Origin: Cryoendolithus antarcticus
Lineage: Eukaryota > Ascomycota > Dothideomycetes > Cladosporiales > Cladosporiaceae
Assembly (NCBI GenBank): GCA_002077065.1
Contig: NAJO01000070.1
Location: forward strand, 62,001 to 126,000
Length of the DNA stretch: 64,000 nt
Direction: 5' to 3'
Positions 10,225-20,952 of this stretch are shown piece after piece. Made by a program: the position numbers and the translations under genes. The notes beneath the pieces are model-generated. The model saw nothing but the letters and a program-made list of their open reading frames with translations, made no database searches and was not told the origin of the DNA. The number at the start of each line of letters is the position of its first letter. Within the stretch, counting starts at the first letter, position 1.

Positions 10225-11057
10225 CTCATCCGCCTCTCCCTCCCAATCGCTTCGCCGCGACACTGCAAGGCACGACACACCGCTTGTCGAAGCCAGTCAG
10301 GTCGAATGATCGCCCTTCGCGTGAGTTGTTCCGCGGAAGTGTGAGGGCCGGCTTCTGGTGCGGGTCAGCTGCCAGGAGCATCGGCTGGCTTGTGTTGGAT
10401 GCACAGATGTAGCGTATGTGATAAGAAGCCGAGAGAGTGCGTGGGATGCGAGTCTCGTGGACGGCACGGGGAGCGCTCGGCAGTGAGTGCCGAGAGTGAG
10501 GCTGTCTTGAATTTCAGGGATGAGAGATCTGGAAATAAGCACGTGTGCAACCTTTGAACAAATGTTTCGAGCGTGGAGTGGGATGTGCGACTGTGAGCGT
10601 GGACAGCCCTATCAGCTCGTCAGGAAGGTCACTTCACTCTCGAGCACCACGTCACGCGAAATGGCGCGGAATCCGTGATCATGGCATTCATTGACTGCAT
10701 CCCTCTAACTTCATCGTCCGCGCTGTGCGGAACAACTTGTAGGCATGAGTGTCCTTCCTTTGCACACCTCCACCAGTACCCTTCACCGCCGTTCTCGTAG
10801 AGCTCTGTGGTCTTGAGTGCCACTCGCAACGCCTCGAGTGCTTCCGGGACTGTGTCCAGACGTTCGCAGGCGACCGGGCTCTCACATAGCCTTAGTCGTG
10901 GCCGACGCCTCATTGAACGCACAGTGCCATATTCCAGCATCTAGCGGTCGTCGACATGACGTGCTTCCAGCCTTAGTTCGCTGCTGACCTCACAGCCCGG
11001 AGGATGGGGCTCCGGTGTACGTCTCCGCTCTCGCTGCCTGCATCAAACAGTCTTCCC
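10225..11057. other. Intergenic stretch, no gene recognised
   Basis: About 830 bp upstream of the gtr2 region and downstream of the ARFRP1/Arl3-type gene. The short frames present have no domain signature. Confidence 0.4.
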
Positions 11058-11768
11058 TCATCGCATAACAGGCGGTCTCCCCTCCTTGTTCCACGCCGTG
11101 CGACTGACAAGCCACTCCACTGCCTCCTTAACGCCCGTCCCAGTCAACGCAGAAAGTGGCAACACCCTACTGTCCCTCACGCTTCCTCCCTTCTCACCCT
11201 CAAACACCTTCCTCACCAGCCCCTCCTTGATCCTTACGACCTCCACGCAGTCCTCAACGTCCTGCTTATTCGCAAGCACAAGCAGCGGCACCCCGTCGGT
11301 CTGTTGATCTTGCAGGACAGATTCAAGGACTTCTCTGCACTCCTCCAGCCTGCCCTCGTCCCTCACCTTCCCGTTTCCTGCCTCCCCGTCTCGCACAGTG
11401 CCGTCTCCAATATCCGTGCTGTCGACCACAAATACGATAGCATGGCAACTGGAGTAGTAGTTCTTCCACAAGCCCCTTAGGCTTTGCTGTCCTCCCACAT
11501 CCCAAATTCGTAGATAGCAAGATCCGGTATCTATCACGCTGACATTCTGCCCGACGGTGGGGACGGTGCTCAGTCGTGCGTTGTGGGAGGGATCGTAGAG
11601 GGACTTGATTTGTTCGAGGAGTGTGGTTTTGCCGGCGTTGTCGAGGCCCAGCACGAGGACAGAGTACTCTGAAGGACCGTTAGTGATCGGCCGTATGATT
11701 CAGATTATATACTGCGTACCCTCCTTGGACGTAGCGTGCAGGTAGATGGACTTGACGAGGTGGTACAT
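11058..11768 (-). CDS. arl3: ARF-like small GTPase, ARFRP1 / yeast Arl3 type
   Basis: Two exons on the complement: 11720-11768 and 11058-11668 (intron 11669-11719), 219 residues. The N-terminus MYHLVKSIYLHATSKE leads to VLGLDNAGKTT (P-loop), IWDVGGQQSLRGLW (switch II) and LVLANKQDVED (G4). The start sequence and the Tyr in second position match the ARFRP1/Arl3 group, whose N-terminus is acetylated rather than myristoylated; it recruits Arl1 and golgins at the trans-Golgi. About 20 extra Gly/Asp-rich residues sit between switch II and G4. The short first exon carrying only the N-terminal helix is conserved-looking. Subfamily assignment is good but not certain. Confidence 0.85.
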
Positions 11769-12382
11769 CGCCGCTCACTCGAGGCCTAGGGAGCGGCGCG
11801 GAGATACAGTCGCATCGCTACAACGACAGTAGTCTCCAGCACTGGCGAGAAGATCCTTACAAGTCGTGGGTGAAGTGAGAGCGAGGCCGGCGCAAGGCAC
11901 TGCGACTCTCTCACATAGATCTGAGACAACGCCAAGACATATTCCATGGACGACCTGACCTTCCATCATGATGACAGGGCCGCATTCTTGACACAGTAGG
12001 CGATCAGGTTGCTCATATGAACAATGCATGTTCGGTATCTGCCAAATTAATGTAGCATATTCACACTCAGCTACTCCAAGATATCTACGTAGTTTCTTTT
12101 CCGGACACAAGGCCTTCTAAAGAGATCCTCCTCATTGGCTCCCCTCTGCTCGGGGTTCACCTTGCCCTCCTTTCCCCGTATGGCCAGACGCTCGACAAAT
12201 GCAGCTGGATATGACCGCCCGCGTGCATCAGCAGTGGTAGCCTCGGGACTGAAGCCGACTCGATTGACAGCCTGGCTCGATCTAGCAATACCTCTCCGTC
12301 TGATGCTGAGGTATCCAAACCTGACAACGCTGCCTTTCAGCGCTTCCTGAGACCACGTCATGATCCCACTTGAGTGCACTTC
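11769..12382. other. Intergenic / 3' region of the Hsp70-like gene
   Basis: About 610 bp. A 96-codon minus-strand frame starts just after the Hsp70 stop (about 12,364 down to 12,071) but has no recognised domain and probably lies in the Hsp70 3' UTR. Confidence 0.4.
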
Positions 12383-14911
12383 TTATCGGAAGCGCGAAGA
12401 GCAACGGCCCATGACCTCGCCTTGGCACACCAATTCAGCATTAAACTCCGATCCATCGAGGGTGAGGTAGATGTCGAAATAGACGCGATAGAACGTTCCC
12501 TGTGGCGTGTCCATGCGTTCGAAATCCTTCTCGAGATTCTTTCGGCTGAGATCCGAAGTCAAAGTTACTATCTCCTTGATGCCTGTGAAACGATTAGTGT
12601 TCTGTTCTGAGCCTTTAGGCCATGGCGCAACTTACGAGGGTCCTTGGTGTACTCTGGGCAGACATCCTCATCGCAAGCATACAGCACATCCTCGTACATC
12701 AGCGTTGCGCCCGGCGCCACCTGTCTGAAAAATGAGACTTTGACCGGCTCTCCAATCTTCACTCTCTGTCCCTTCTGCACGAATATTTGCCGTGTGTACT
12801 TGCAGCGATCCTTGCCATCCAAGCTGGGAACGCGGTATTGCTCGGGATGATGGCCTTCCTTGAAGGGCTGTAGAGTGGCCATGAGGTAGTGGCGACGAGC
12901 CACACGCGAAGTGATGACACGCTCGGTGATGCCGGCCGTGACTGCGCCTTTGACGATGGCTGCGACGGAGTCCATAGGTCGCACAACCTTGTTCTGGAAC
13001 TGCGGCGGAACATGAAGTTTGATCTGCTGGAAGAGGTACTCGGATGCGCCGAAACCACCGACAACGAGGACGTTCTGTAGGCTGTGTCAGTCCAATGAAT
13101 CTCACCTGAACATGTGGTGGAACACATACCTGTAGCAGTCTGTTTTGCGCCTGGATTGCAACAATCTGATTCCGCACCAGCTCCAAAATGCGATTCACCA
13201 CAGGCTCGAAGCACTGCAGAATCTCTTCGTTGGTGAAAGTCATGTAGCCCTCCTCGATACCCGCCTCGGGGAATTCGGCCTCAATACCGACGTCTACAGC
13301 CCACTTCTGGCCATTGTTTCTGAAGTCTGCTTTTATCCGGTTCTCAAAGTCCATGATACACTTTGCGTACACCTTGCCAGCCGTCTTCGATCCATCCGGT
13401 AGCTTCATCTTCCTAATCTTGGCGCGCAGGATGTTTGAGAAATTGCGATTGAGGGCAGTAGATCCGCAAGAGTCACCGGATCCAGCTGTGCACTCCGCGA
13501 CTGTGAAGGGAGACTCTTCCTCGACTTCGTAGGCGATCAGATCGACTGTGCCACCACCGCAATCGACAATGAGGATAGCATCGTGCACTTTGAGGTTTAG
13601 CAAGCCAGTCTTGGCGCAGAACATGGCGGCTGCTTCGGGTTCTGTGATCAAGGTGAGGCGATTGTCATTCTCGTCGCGAAGGAAGCCAGCCTGAATGGCT
13701 GCTGCTCTCGTTGCAGCCTTGCCTGCATCATTCCAAATGGCTGGCACAGTGAGGAAGTACCGGATGTTGCGCTCTTCTCGGTTGAAGACTTCGCCTAAGC
13801 TCTTCTGCAGCTGGTTTCGCATTGCCTGGCGAAGCTTGAATAGGTAGTCGGCGGCGACATCGATTTCTGACTTTCCTGGTGGCAGAGGCGGGAGGTTGAT
13901 CGGGTCAATATATGTGTTCCCTGACAGCATGAGTTGCAACTTGAACCATTCCACCTTTTGTACGCCTGGCTTTGGGTAGCCAGTTGGTGCTAGAGCATCA
14001 GCAATGTCAGGTCCCCAGCCGACAACTTGCTGGTGTTGATCGTAGTAAAGGACGGTGGGGATCTACTATGGTCTAAGCGAAGGTCCATGGGAAGTGTGTG
14101 ATATGCTTTACCTTCTGCTTCGTTTGTGTGCCTGCGCCTGGCCACTCAACAATGATATCCTCCTTCGCCTCAGTGTTAGTAGCAAATGCGAAAGCCACAC
14201 CAGAGAACGTAGTGCCCTTATCCCTTGTCAGTGAAGGTACGCACACCCATCATTTCTCACGTCACCTACAAAATCTATCCCGACAATCAGCTGGGCCTTG
14301 CTGCGATTGTTTCCCTCAACCTCAGCAAGATTGCGCTGGTACGAGTGCGGTCCAGCGACAGGCGCCGCACCGTACCCATAAGCTTGATTCTGCATTGCGT
14401 ATCCCGGCGTATTGTTAGGCTGCTGGCCGTACATTTGCTGCTGGTGTTGCGGGGCGTAGGCGTGGCCGCCGCCGGTGTTGATGGGTGGGGGAGGCATGGG
14501 ACTACTAGGTCTACCTTGGTTAGGATGCTGAGGTGCACCGAGGGTGCCGGCGCCTTGGCTTGCGTACTGGTATGAGGGAGGGCGGCCGAGCGGCTGCTGA
14601 CCTCCCGGATTCATGGCGAGAGAGGTGGTGGAGGCGTTGGGGTTAGCGCTGGGATTTGCTGGAGGCGCAGAGGGTGCCGATGAGGGTGGTTGCGGTAATG
14701 AGGCGTTGCTGGTGGTGCTGGGTGTCGATGTGCCGTTGCTGAGGGTGGAGGCTGTGGTGGTGGTGGGCGCGGCGGTGCTTGGCGTCAGCGTGCCCACTGA
14801 GGAGGCGTTGCTCGGGGCGGAGCTGTTGGCGGCGGCGTTGATCGACTGGTTGCTGGATCTGCGTGTCGAGCCGACTAACTTGCGAAAGCGCGAGTTCATG
14901 GACGCCGACAT
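12383..14911 (-). CDS. Hsp70-like (HSPA12-type) actin/Hsp70-fold ATPase
   Basis: Five exons on the complement: 14270-14911, 14112-14216, 13130-14062, 12636-13074 and 12383-12582; introns 49-55 bp; 772 residues. Residues 1-205 are low-complexity (Ser, Thr, Pro, Ala, Gln, Asn, Gly). The ATPase fold follows: phosphate-1 VGIDFGTTFSG at about 209, phosphate-2 LIVDCGGGTVDL and adenosine loop VLVVGGFGASEYLF. The C-terminal part lacks a standard Hsp70 substrate-binding domain and EEVD tail, as in HSPA12-like proteins, which are expanded in filamentous fungi. Client and function are unknown. Exon 1 ends inside the phosphate-1 loop, which confirms the splice. The start is a proper ATG. Confidence 0.85.
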
Positions 14912-16812
14912 GTAGAGTGAAGCATGGGCGCTGGCCGTTCAGCGATTGCAGGGCGCAGCCGACAGGTGCAAGTGCGAACGCTGCTGGCCGAGCAGCTGCA
15001 GGCCGAGATTGGGCAGGCGCGTAATAGCGTGCCAAGATCAGCAATCGCAAGCAGTGGAGCAGGCGGGGAGCAAGAGACAGGGCAGAGCAAAGGGCAGCGA
15101 ACGGCGGTACAGCACGGGGCAGCAGAGAGTACGGTGAGGAAGAGGGGTGTGTCAATCAGGCTTTCAGGACGAGGCTGAGGCAGAATGTCACGGACGCTGA
15201 TTGTTGGTGCGTGAAAGCAGCTTATTACCAGCGCTAAGGCAGGCTGTGCTCAGTTCGAAGCAATCCACGTATGTGCACTACCGTTCGACTCTACCCTGCG
15301 TGATGAGGAGCGTGGAGCGCCCGTCAGTACCCACAACGTCAAGCCTTTGACGGGCGGCGTGGGCGAGCAATGGGAACAGCAGATCTGGCGTGGTCAGCGC
15401 CGGCTGAACCCTGGACCGCGCCGGCTAGTGACATTGGGGCGGTGGGTAAGTGGCTCATGCGGATATGTTTGCTGGAGTGACCGTCTCATGTTCTCGTGCA
15501 AAACGGGGGTGAAACACGTCGCAGATGTGCGTGCTGATTTGAAAAAGGGTCGACGCTGGGCACCAGCAACATGGCAATTGATGTCGAAGGCTATCGAGGT
15601 ATCACGACTTTCCAGTCCAGGCTTGAGCATGGGTTGACAATTATGCGCGATAGCCGACAAAGTCTCAGCCTTATGCATAATTTCGGTAGGCAAAACTTGA
15701 TTATTGATGCGGTGGTGTAATGCATTTCCAGTCTGCACCAAATCTCAACGTTCAATCGTCGAACCGTGGAGTGAGATGTAACAGCTTGAACGTACCTGCT
15801 CCTTGTGAGAGAGCAAATTCCGAACTGGTACGAATACATATCCAAGAAATCTCCGATTCGTGAACGATTTCAAAGCACGCTCCAGTTAGATCATCCATGG
15901 CGCTGCGCAGAGTATATCAGACCACCCAATCACCATGCCAGAAACCCTTCCGGTGAACAACCCCAGCTCGCCAAGCAGCGCCAGATCAGCATCGTATACA
16001 GGGTATCAGGTTCGACTTCGCCATTCTCGAAGTCCATACTCTATGTGGTATCGCCTCTGAACACCATTCACAGACTGGTAGCGACGCCCACCACGTGGCA
16101 GCCTCTTCCTCGGCATGATGCCGATAGTCGTTGAAGCTGTCCGGTAGCGTCGCCGAAACCTTGCTTTACACATGCAAGCGAACCGTTTTGGGGCGCTTCT
16201 GGACTCGGGGCGGGCGAGATGGGGAAAGCGGCTGCTGCTTTGGGATGACAGTGAAGTGTGGAGAGACACAAGCAGCTAGTCAGAGTTCTTCGTTCCAGTG
16301 TTCCGGAGAGGATTGATGAGTGAGGTCTTTCGCAGGCATGCAGACATCAGTTCACAACCGACATCAGGTTGTGAGCCTCAATGTCAACTTCTGAGTCCTT
16401 GAAGAGCAATATGGATCTCTAGCCTCATGTGTACAGCGTGACGAGAGAACATCGAAGCGAGATCTAGGCAACGCTCCGTTGCACGACTTGCATGTACGCG
16501 ATCTATGCATCTAGCCAGCCGTCCCTTCGCTATGCCAGACCCCCACAGTCCAGTGACCGGATATGTACAAAGCAGTAAGCCCCTCCCAACCACATAGCTA
16601 TAACCGACTATTCGAGTTGCCAACTGCTACTGCGTCGCTGGAGGCGGCATTGATCGTGTCGTTGAAAGCGTTCGGATCCTTGAGGAACGATTCGTCTCCA
16701 GAAAAGTGCCTAACAAACGTAAGCAGGCGCAATGGCAACCACGTAGCTGCTGGGACAATCGCTAGTGAGGTGTGTTTCGAAGCCGTAGATTGATGAAGTG
16801 TATGTTGAAAGC
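14912..16812. other. 1.9-kb stretch without a recognisable gene
   Basis: Lies between the Hsp70-like start and the 3' end of the Tfc7-like gene. Base composition is like the surrounding genes and CpA/TpG are normal, so it is not a RIP-mutated repeat. Open frames of up to about 115 codons exist on both strands, but none shows a domain or a consistent splice model. It should contain the Hsp70-like promoter; a non-coding RNA cannot be excluded. Confidence 0.4.
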
Positions 16813-18081
16813 TCAAGCGTCGGCAGTGTTGAGACCGCCGTTGCTGTCGTCGAGCTTGACTTGGGTGAACTCGTTCTTCTCGATGTTGAAATCCCTATGA
16901 TGAGTGAAGAGATGATGGTAAGTCGGATCTCTAAAGGACAATGTGCGGAAAATTCAGATTGCTTGGGAAAGGGAAGAACACTTACCAACCTCGTTCCTCT
17001 CCGTTCTCCAGGAAAGAGCAGTCGCCATTCACCTCACACGTCCAACCACCTCCCACTCCTCGCCCTCCTTGCCAATCCACACTCGGCACCGTCTCAGCAT
17101 CATCTGCCCTCCAGCTCTCCACTTCCTTCGATTCTTCACTTGCGCTCTCCTTCCTCGTAAACTTCGAGAACGCACAAGTGAAGCACTTGAAGTCCTCCTC
17201 CCCCTCGTCGTTCGGCATTCTACCCGTCAGCGCCCGTCCCATACATATCATGCCAGCAGCGTGCGTGCAGATCAACAGCGTTTTGGGTCCTGCAGGATCC
17301 CGATCCAGTCTCGCAATGAGTTCATGCAAACAGTACGCTACGCGATCATGAAGCCCCGGAATACTCTCGCCCTTCGAGCTGGGCACAATGATCGGATCCT
17401 TCTCCGCATGCAAATGCTTGAAATGCTCATTGAGCACCTCAATACTCGCCGGACTCGGATGGTCGAATCGCGCGAGGCCATAGAACTCGCCCAGCCCGGG
17501 TTCTACATGCACGGTGACTTTCCCTGCACTGGCTAGGGAGTCTGTGAACGGCACGAGCGTTTGGATGCAGCGATAGAACGGGCTCGAATATATTACGTCG
17601 ACTTTCGGGGAGACAGAGGCGAGGTGAGAGCCGAGTTGCGTTGCTTGGCTCACGCCGTAGGAGGCTAACGCCGGATCTGAAGGGATGTTTGTGGGCGATT
17701 TGACGGTGGCGGAGTATTCACCGGTGGCGGGATCGACGACCCAGTTGGAGCGGAACTGGTTGAAGAGCTGTCAGTCGGGGCTCGGGAGTACTTGTGCTTT
17801 TCAGGTAGCAACGACACAGCGAGCTGCCAGTTACAGGATGGAGGTGTCTCGCGTTGACTACGTGATATGCTGTAGTCCGGATCGGAATTCAAGATTGGAT
17901 GCATTCTGACGCTGAACGACAGAAGCCGACCATTGTAGTGCGACATCTCCGTCTTTGTAATCCGCTGGTTACTCTTTCCCGTGTTCGAGAATATTGCGAT
18001 ACGGGAGCGCGAAGGAAGAGTAGTGAATCGAGACGATGCACTTACTCCGTGACGAACGATATATATCGTCTGTAACACCAT
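16813..18081 (-). CDS. Phosphoglycerate-mutase-like (histidine phosphatase) protein, Tfc7/tau55-like
   Basis: Exons on the complement: 18046-18081 (12 codons), 16986-17755 and 16813-16894; introns 290 and 91 bp; 295 residues. The start MVLQTIYIVRHG has the catalytic RHG motif and continues across the first intron into FRSNWVVDP. SSPFYRCIQT holds the second Arg, ARFDH-like and GLGEFYG segments follow, and LLICTHAAGM holds the second catalytic His. The order MV..TIYI.RHG.RSNW matches yeast Tfc7, a subunit of RNA polymerase III factor TFIIIC, and its stand-alone paralogues. Whether this protein is a TFIIIC subunit or a free phosphatase is not decidable here. The C-terminus is acidic, ending NTADA. 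Confidence 0.8.
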
Positions 18082-18510
18082 CTCTGCGGTGCCTGAATCG
18101 TAGCTGAGCGCAAGAACATACAGTATTGCGGCGTGAGGTACCGTGTGGCTGTGATGGCGATGTTCTGAGCCGAGGAAGTAGTTGGAGTCACCGAAAGTTC
18201 ACTGAAATATACAGCATTAAGGTGAAGGACAGTATTCATAATGTCACAAACGAAAGGACTCATTCACTACACAGGGGCATGAAGTTCACTACTTTAAAGG
18301 GCGAACGCAAGGTAAAGTGCTCCATGATTTCCGCGACTGCAAGAACGGACACTCACACGATAAGAACAGTATACTAGGCAGGGCAAGTCATAACACATCG
18401 CGAGGCGACGGAGAAGAGAAGAGACAGAAGTACTGATGATGGTTGGCGAAGGTGTAGAGTTGCATTGATCTCAGCTAACTACATCCACGTCGCGCATCGC
18501 GCTCCTTCGT
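18082..18510. other. Intergenic stretch, no gene recognised
   Basis: About 430 bp between the uS8 stop and the Tfc7-like start. It contains the Tfc7-like promoter; no motif can be supported. Confidence 0.4.
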
Positions 18511-19193
18511 CTAGTAGAAGAAGCCGATGATCTTGCCGGCGACGTGCTTCCTGCGGGCCTCCTCGTGGTCCATGATGCCGGCGGAGGTGGTAAGAACAAC
18601 GTAGCCGAATTGACGAGAGGGCAGGAGCTTGACGACCCACTTCTCCAAATCGCGGAGCTGGACGTTGTAGCGGGGCGAGATGACACCGGTCTTGTTGAGG
18701 CTGGGTGCTGTCAGTATTCGATCGAGCGCATGGGAAAGAGCAGCACTTACCGGCCATTCAGCTGGATGACGATCTTGCCGTTGCGGTGGTCATCGACCTC
18801 CTCGAACTCTCCGATGTAGCCTGCAGAACATGACTGTCAGCAGATGTCGCTAAAGATTAAACGTGTTTCTTCAAGAGGGTTCGGAAGACGTGTAAGATCC
18901 TTGTCGTGGGTATTCCATCTTCCGGATACTTAAAGGGCGTTGGCCGTGGAGCATTATAGAGACCATTGCCTAGTTATCAACCCGGTGTATATGTGCTTGC
19001 GATCTTGTCGTGACGCGATTCTTCCTCGCTCGGCCACTCTGATGCGAAAGGACTTCAACATACCGTGCTTCTGCATGACCGACAGGAACTTGACAATGAC
19101 CTTTGAGCTGGGGCGGATCAAGACCTGACGCTTGCCAGCCTTCTCGGCGTTGTTGATGGCATTGAGCGCATCGTTCAGGACGGAGGTCTTCAT
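18511..19193 (-). CDS. rps22: 40S ribosomal protein uS8 (S22/S15a)
   Basis: Exons on the complement: 19064-19193, 18751-18820 and 18511-18700; introns 243 and 50 bp; 129 residues, the usual family length. It reads [18 protein letters not shown], then [16 protein letters not shown] across intron 1 into [15 protein letters not shown], then GVISPRYNV and the invariant C-terminus KIIGFFY. uS8 binds helix 21 of 18S rRNA in the small-subunit body. The second residue is Lys where many homologues have Val-Arg, so the N-terminus is one residue shorter than usual. The long first intron has no snoRNA boxes I could support. The gene diverges from TCTP, 525 bp away. Confidence 0.95.
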
Positions 19194-19718
19194 CTTGGCG
19201 GTATGTGTGTGGTGAGATTCTCAAACGGCAGGAGTGCGGTTTGAGGTGTCTGCATTTCTATTGTGTCAGCCTTCAAGAGCCCCCTTGAGCGCAAAGAGTG
19301 CCCTTCTGGAAGCCATGGAGGCGGACCAGTGAGGGTTCTTCAGCTCGACCGTCTCCTGGCGCAGCGGTGTCATATCGCGAAGAGCATGAGTGCTGCGCCT
19401 GGCTGCCTGAAGGACATCTCTTGCCAGTACGGACTGCGTGACATACCTCGAAGGATGGTGGTAAGGTGTGGAGTAGAAGTCGTAATGCTGTGCGTGAAAA
19501 TCAATATCGCGAAACCGTCAATTTCCAAATTGTGGTTGGGCTCGTGCGTTCATGCCTTACAGCCTCAGGATCGTCGACATGTGGGCTGGTGGGGCACTAG
19601 TTTTCTCAAAGTCCAAAATGAGGGTCTCGAAATCTTGTCGATCCACGGAGCGGATTCTTCAACTTCAACCACACACTCGCTAATCTCAGAACACGATACC
19701 AACGACCCTACCGCGAAC
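19194..19718. other. Divergent promoter between uS8 and TCTP
   Basis: 525 bp separating the start codons of two strongly expressed translation-linked genes. No individual element assigned. Confidence 0.5.
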
Positions 19719-20407
19719 ATGATTATCTTCAAAGTATGCTACGAGCGGCCCCTGAAAAAGCGAACGATGATAACTCGACCGTAGTAGACTGACACACTCG
19801 ACAGGATATTATCTCTGGCGACGAGCTGATCTCGGACGTCTACAACCTCAAGGAGATCGACGGTGTGGCATACGAGGCCGACTGCTCGAAAGTGACAGTT
19901 GGTGGCGAGTCCTTCGACACCGGCGCGAACGCTTCGGCCGAGGAAGCCGGCGAAGATACCGAGGATCAGAAGGAGACGAAGATTGACGTGGTCGTCTCCT
20001 TCCGATTGAACGAGACCCAGTTCGACAAGAAGTCGTATCTCACACATCTCAAGGGTATGGAGTCTATGTGGTTAGAGGACGGTATGAATTTGCGCTAATA
20101 GCGCACAGGGTACATGAAGAAGGTGAAGGAGACAATGAAAGCGAACGGGGCAAGCGAAGACACTGTCAAGGAGTTCGAGACTGGTGCAGGTGCATTCGCG
20201 AAGAAGGTTGTCGCCAACTTCAAGGATTACGAGTTCCTTATTGGCGAGTCTATGGACCCGGATGGAATGTGAGTTCAATGCATAATTCGTTATCGGCGCA
20301 ATTCAAGTACTGACAAGTCCAGGGTCATGCTGCTCAACTACCGGGAAGACGGCGTGACACCGTTCGTCACTGTCTGGAAGCATGGACTGAAGGAGGAGAA
20401 GGTGTAA
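19719..20407 (+). CDS. Translationally controlled tumour protein (TCTP) homologue
   Basis: Four exons: 19719-19733 (five codons), 19805-20054, 20109-20268 and 20323-20407; 169 residues, the normal TCTP length. MIIFK joins [13 protein letters not shown]; then [28 protein letters not shown] and [11 protein letters not shown] with the C-terminal [18 protein letters not shown] (Tma19 in yeast) is an abundant ribosome-associated protein connected with growth control, stress and calcium binding. The acidic insert after GANASAEE is the flexible loop of the family. The tiny first exon and all phases fit. The first intron's branch region reads ACTGACAC. Confidence 0.95.
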
Positions 20408-20952
20408 GTGAGACTAAGCTTTACGAGCGACGACAATCCGGCCAGGGAGGCAGCATCTTGGCCCGCACTCAGAAGTTCCGAATGGCGACGCGGCATATGA
20501 TATCCAGCAGTGGCATGGTGCGCCCTGAGTAAGTAGAGGTAGGATGATCAAAAGCACTTCACCCAGCCCACTCTTTCCGTGAGTATGCATTTACTTCACT
20601 TGTCCTCGTTAACATTCTTCACTCGCTCCAAGTTTAAGCAAGTGCATCACCTGTGATCCTCGATCATCCGCCACATTGTGCATACCCCGAGCCTCGAGTC
20701 CCTCGTCTGCAGGGAGATACTCTTGGCACCTCGCTTCAACAAGCTCACGGATAGTGGCGTCGGGCTGCGCCCCTTCCCCGCGCATTAGCGTGCGATGTGC
20801 CTTAACCTTGGGGCACAACATGAAGAATCAATATTTTGCCATTGGATCTTGCTTACGGCCTCGCAGACGAGGCCGTCGGAAGGGATGGCCATAACCAACA
20901 TACCGCATTCAGCTTTACTGTCAACATCTTACGAGATTCACTATACAAGCCA
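20408..20952. other. Intergenic stretch between TCTP and RdRP
   Basis: About 545 bp. An in-frame stop at 20821-20823 limits the RdRP reading frame upstream. A separate upstream exon of the RdRP cannot be excluded. Confidence 0.4.

Noticed and set aside
12071..12364. 96-codon minus-strand frame just downstream of the Hsp70-like gene
   Set aside because: Has an ATG and ordinary codon use but no domain, and lies where the Hsp70 3' UTR is expected. Not enough to call a gene.
14912..16812. Degenerate repeat or second RIP-mutated element
   Set aside because: CpA and TpG are at normal frequency and no internal repeats were seen.
18821..19063. Possible snoRNA in the long first intron of uS8
   Set aside because: A CTGA D-box-like sequence occurs near the 3' end but no RTGATGA C box with pairing ends, nor a clear H/ACA hinge.
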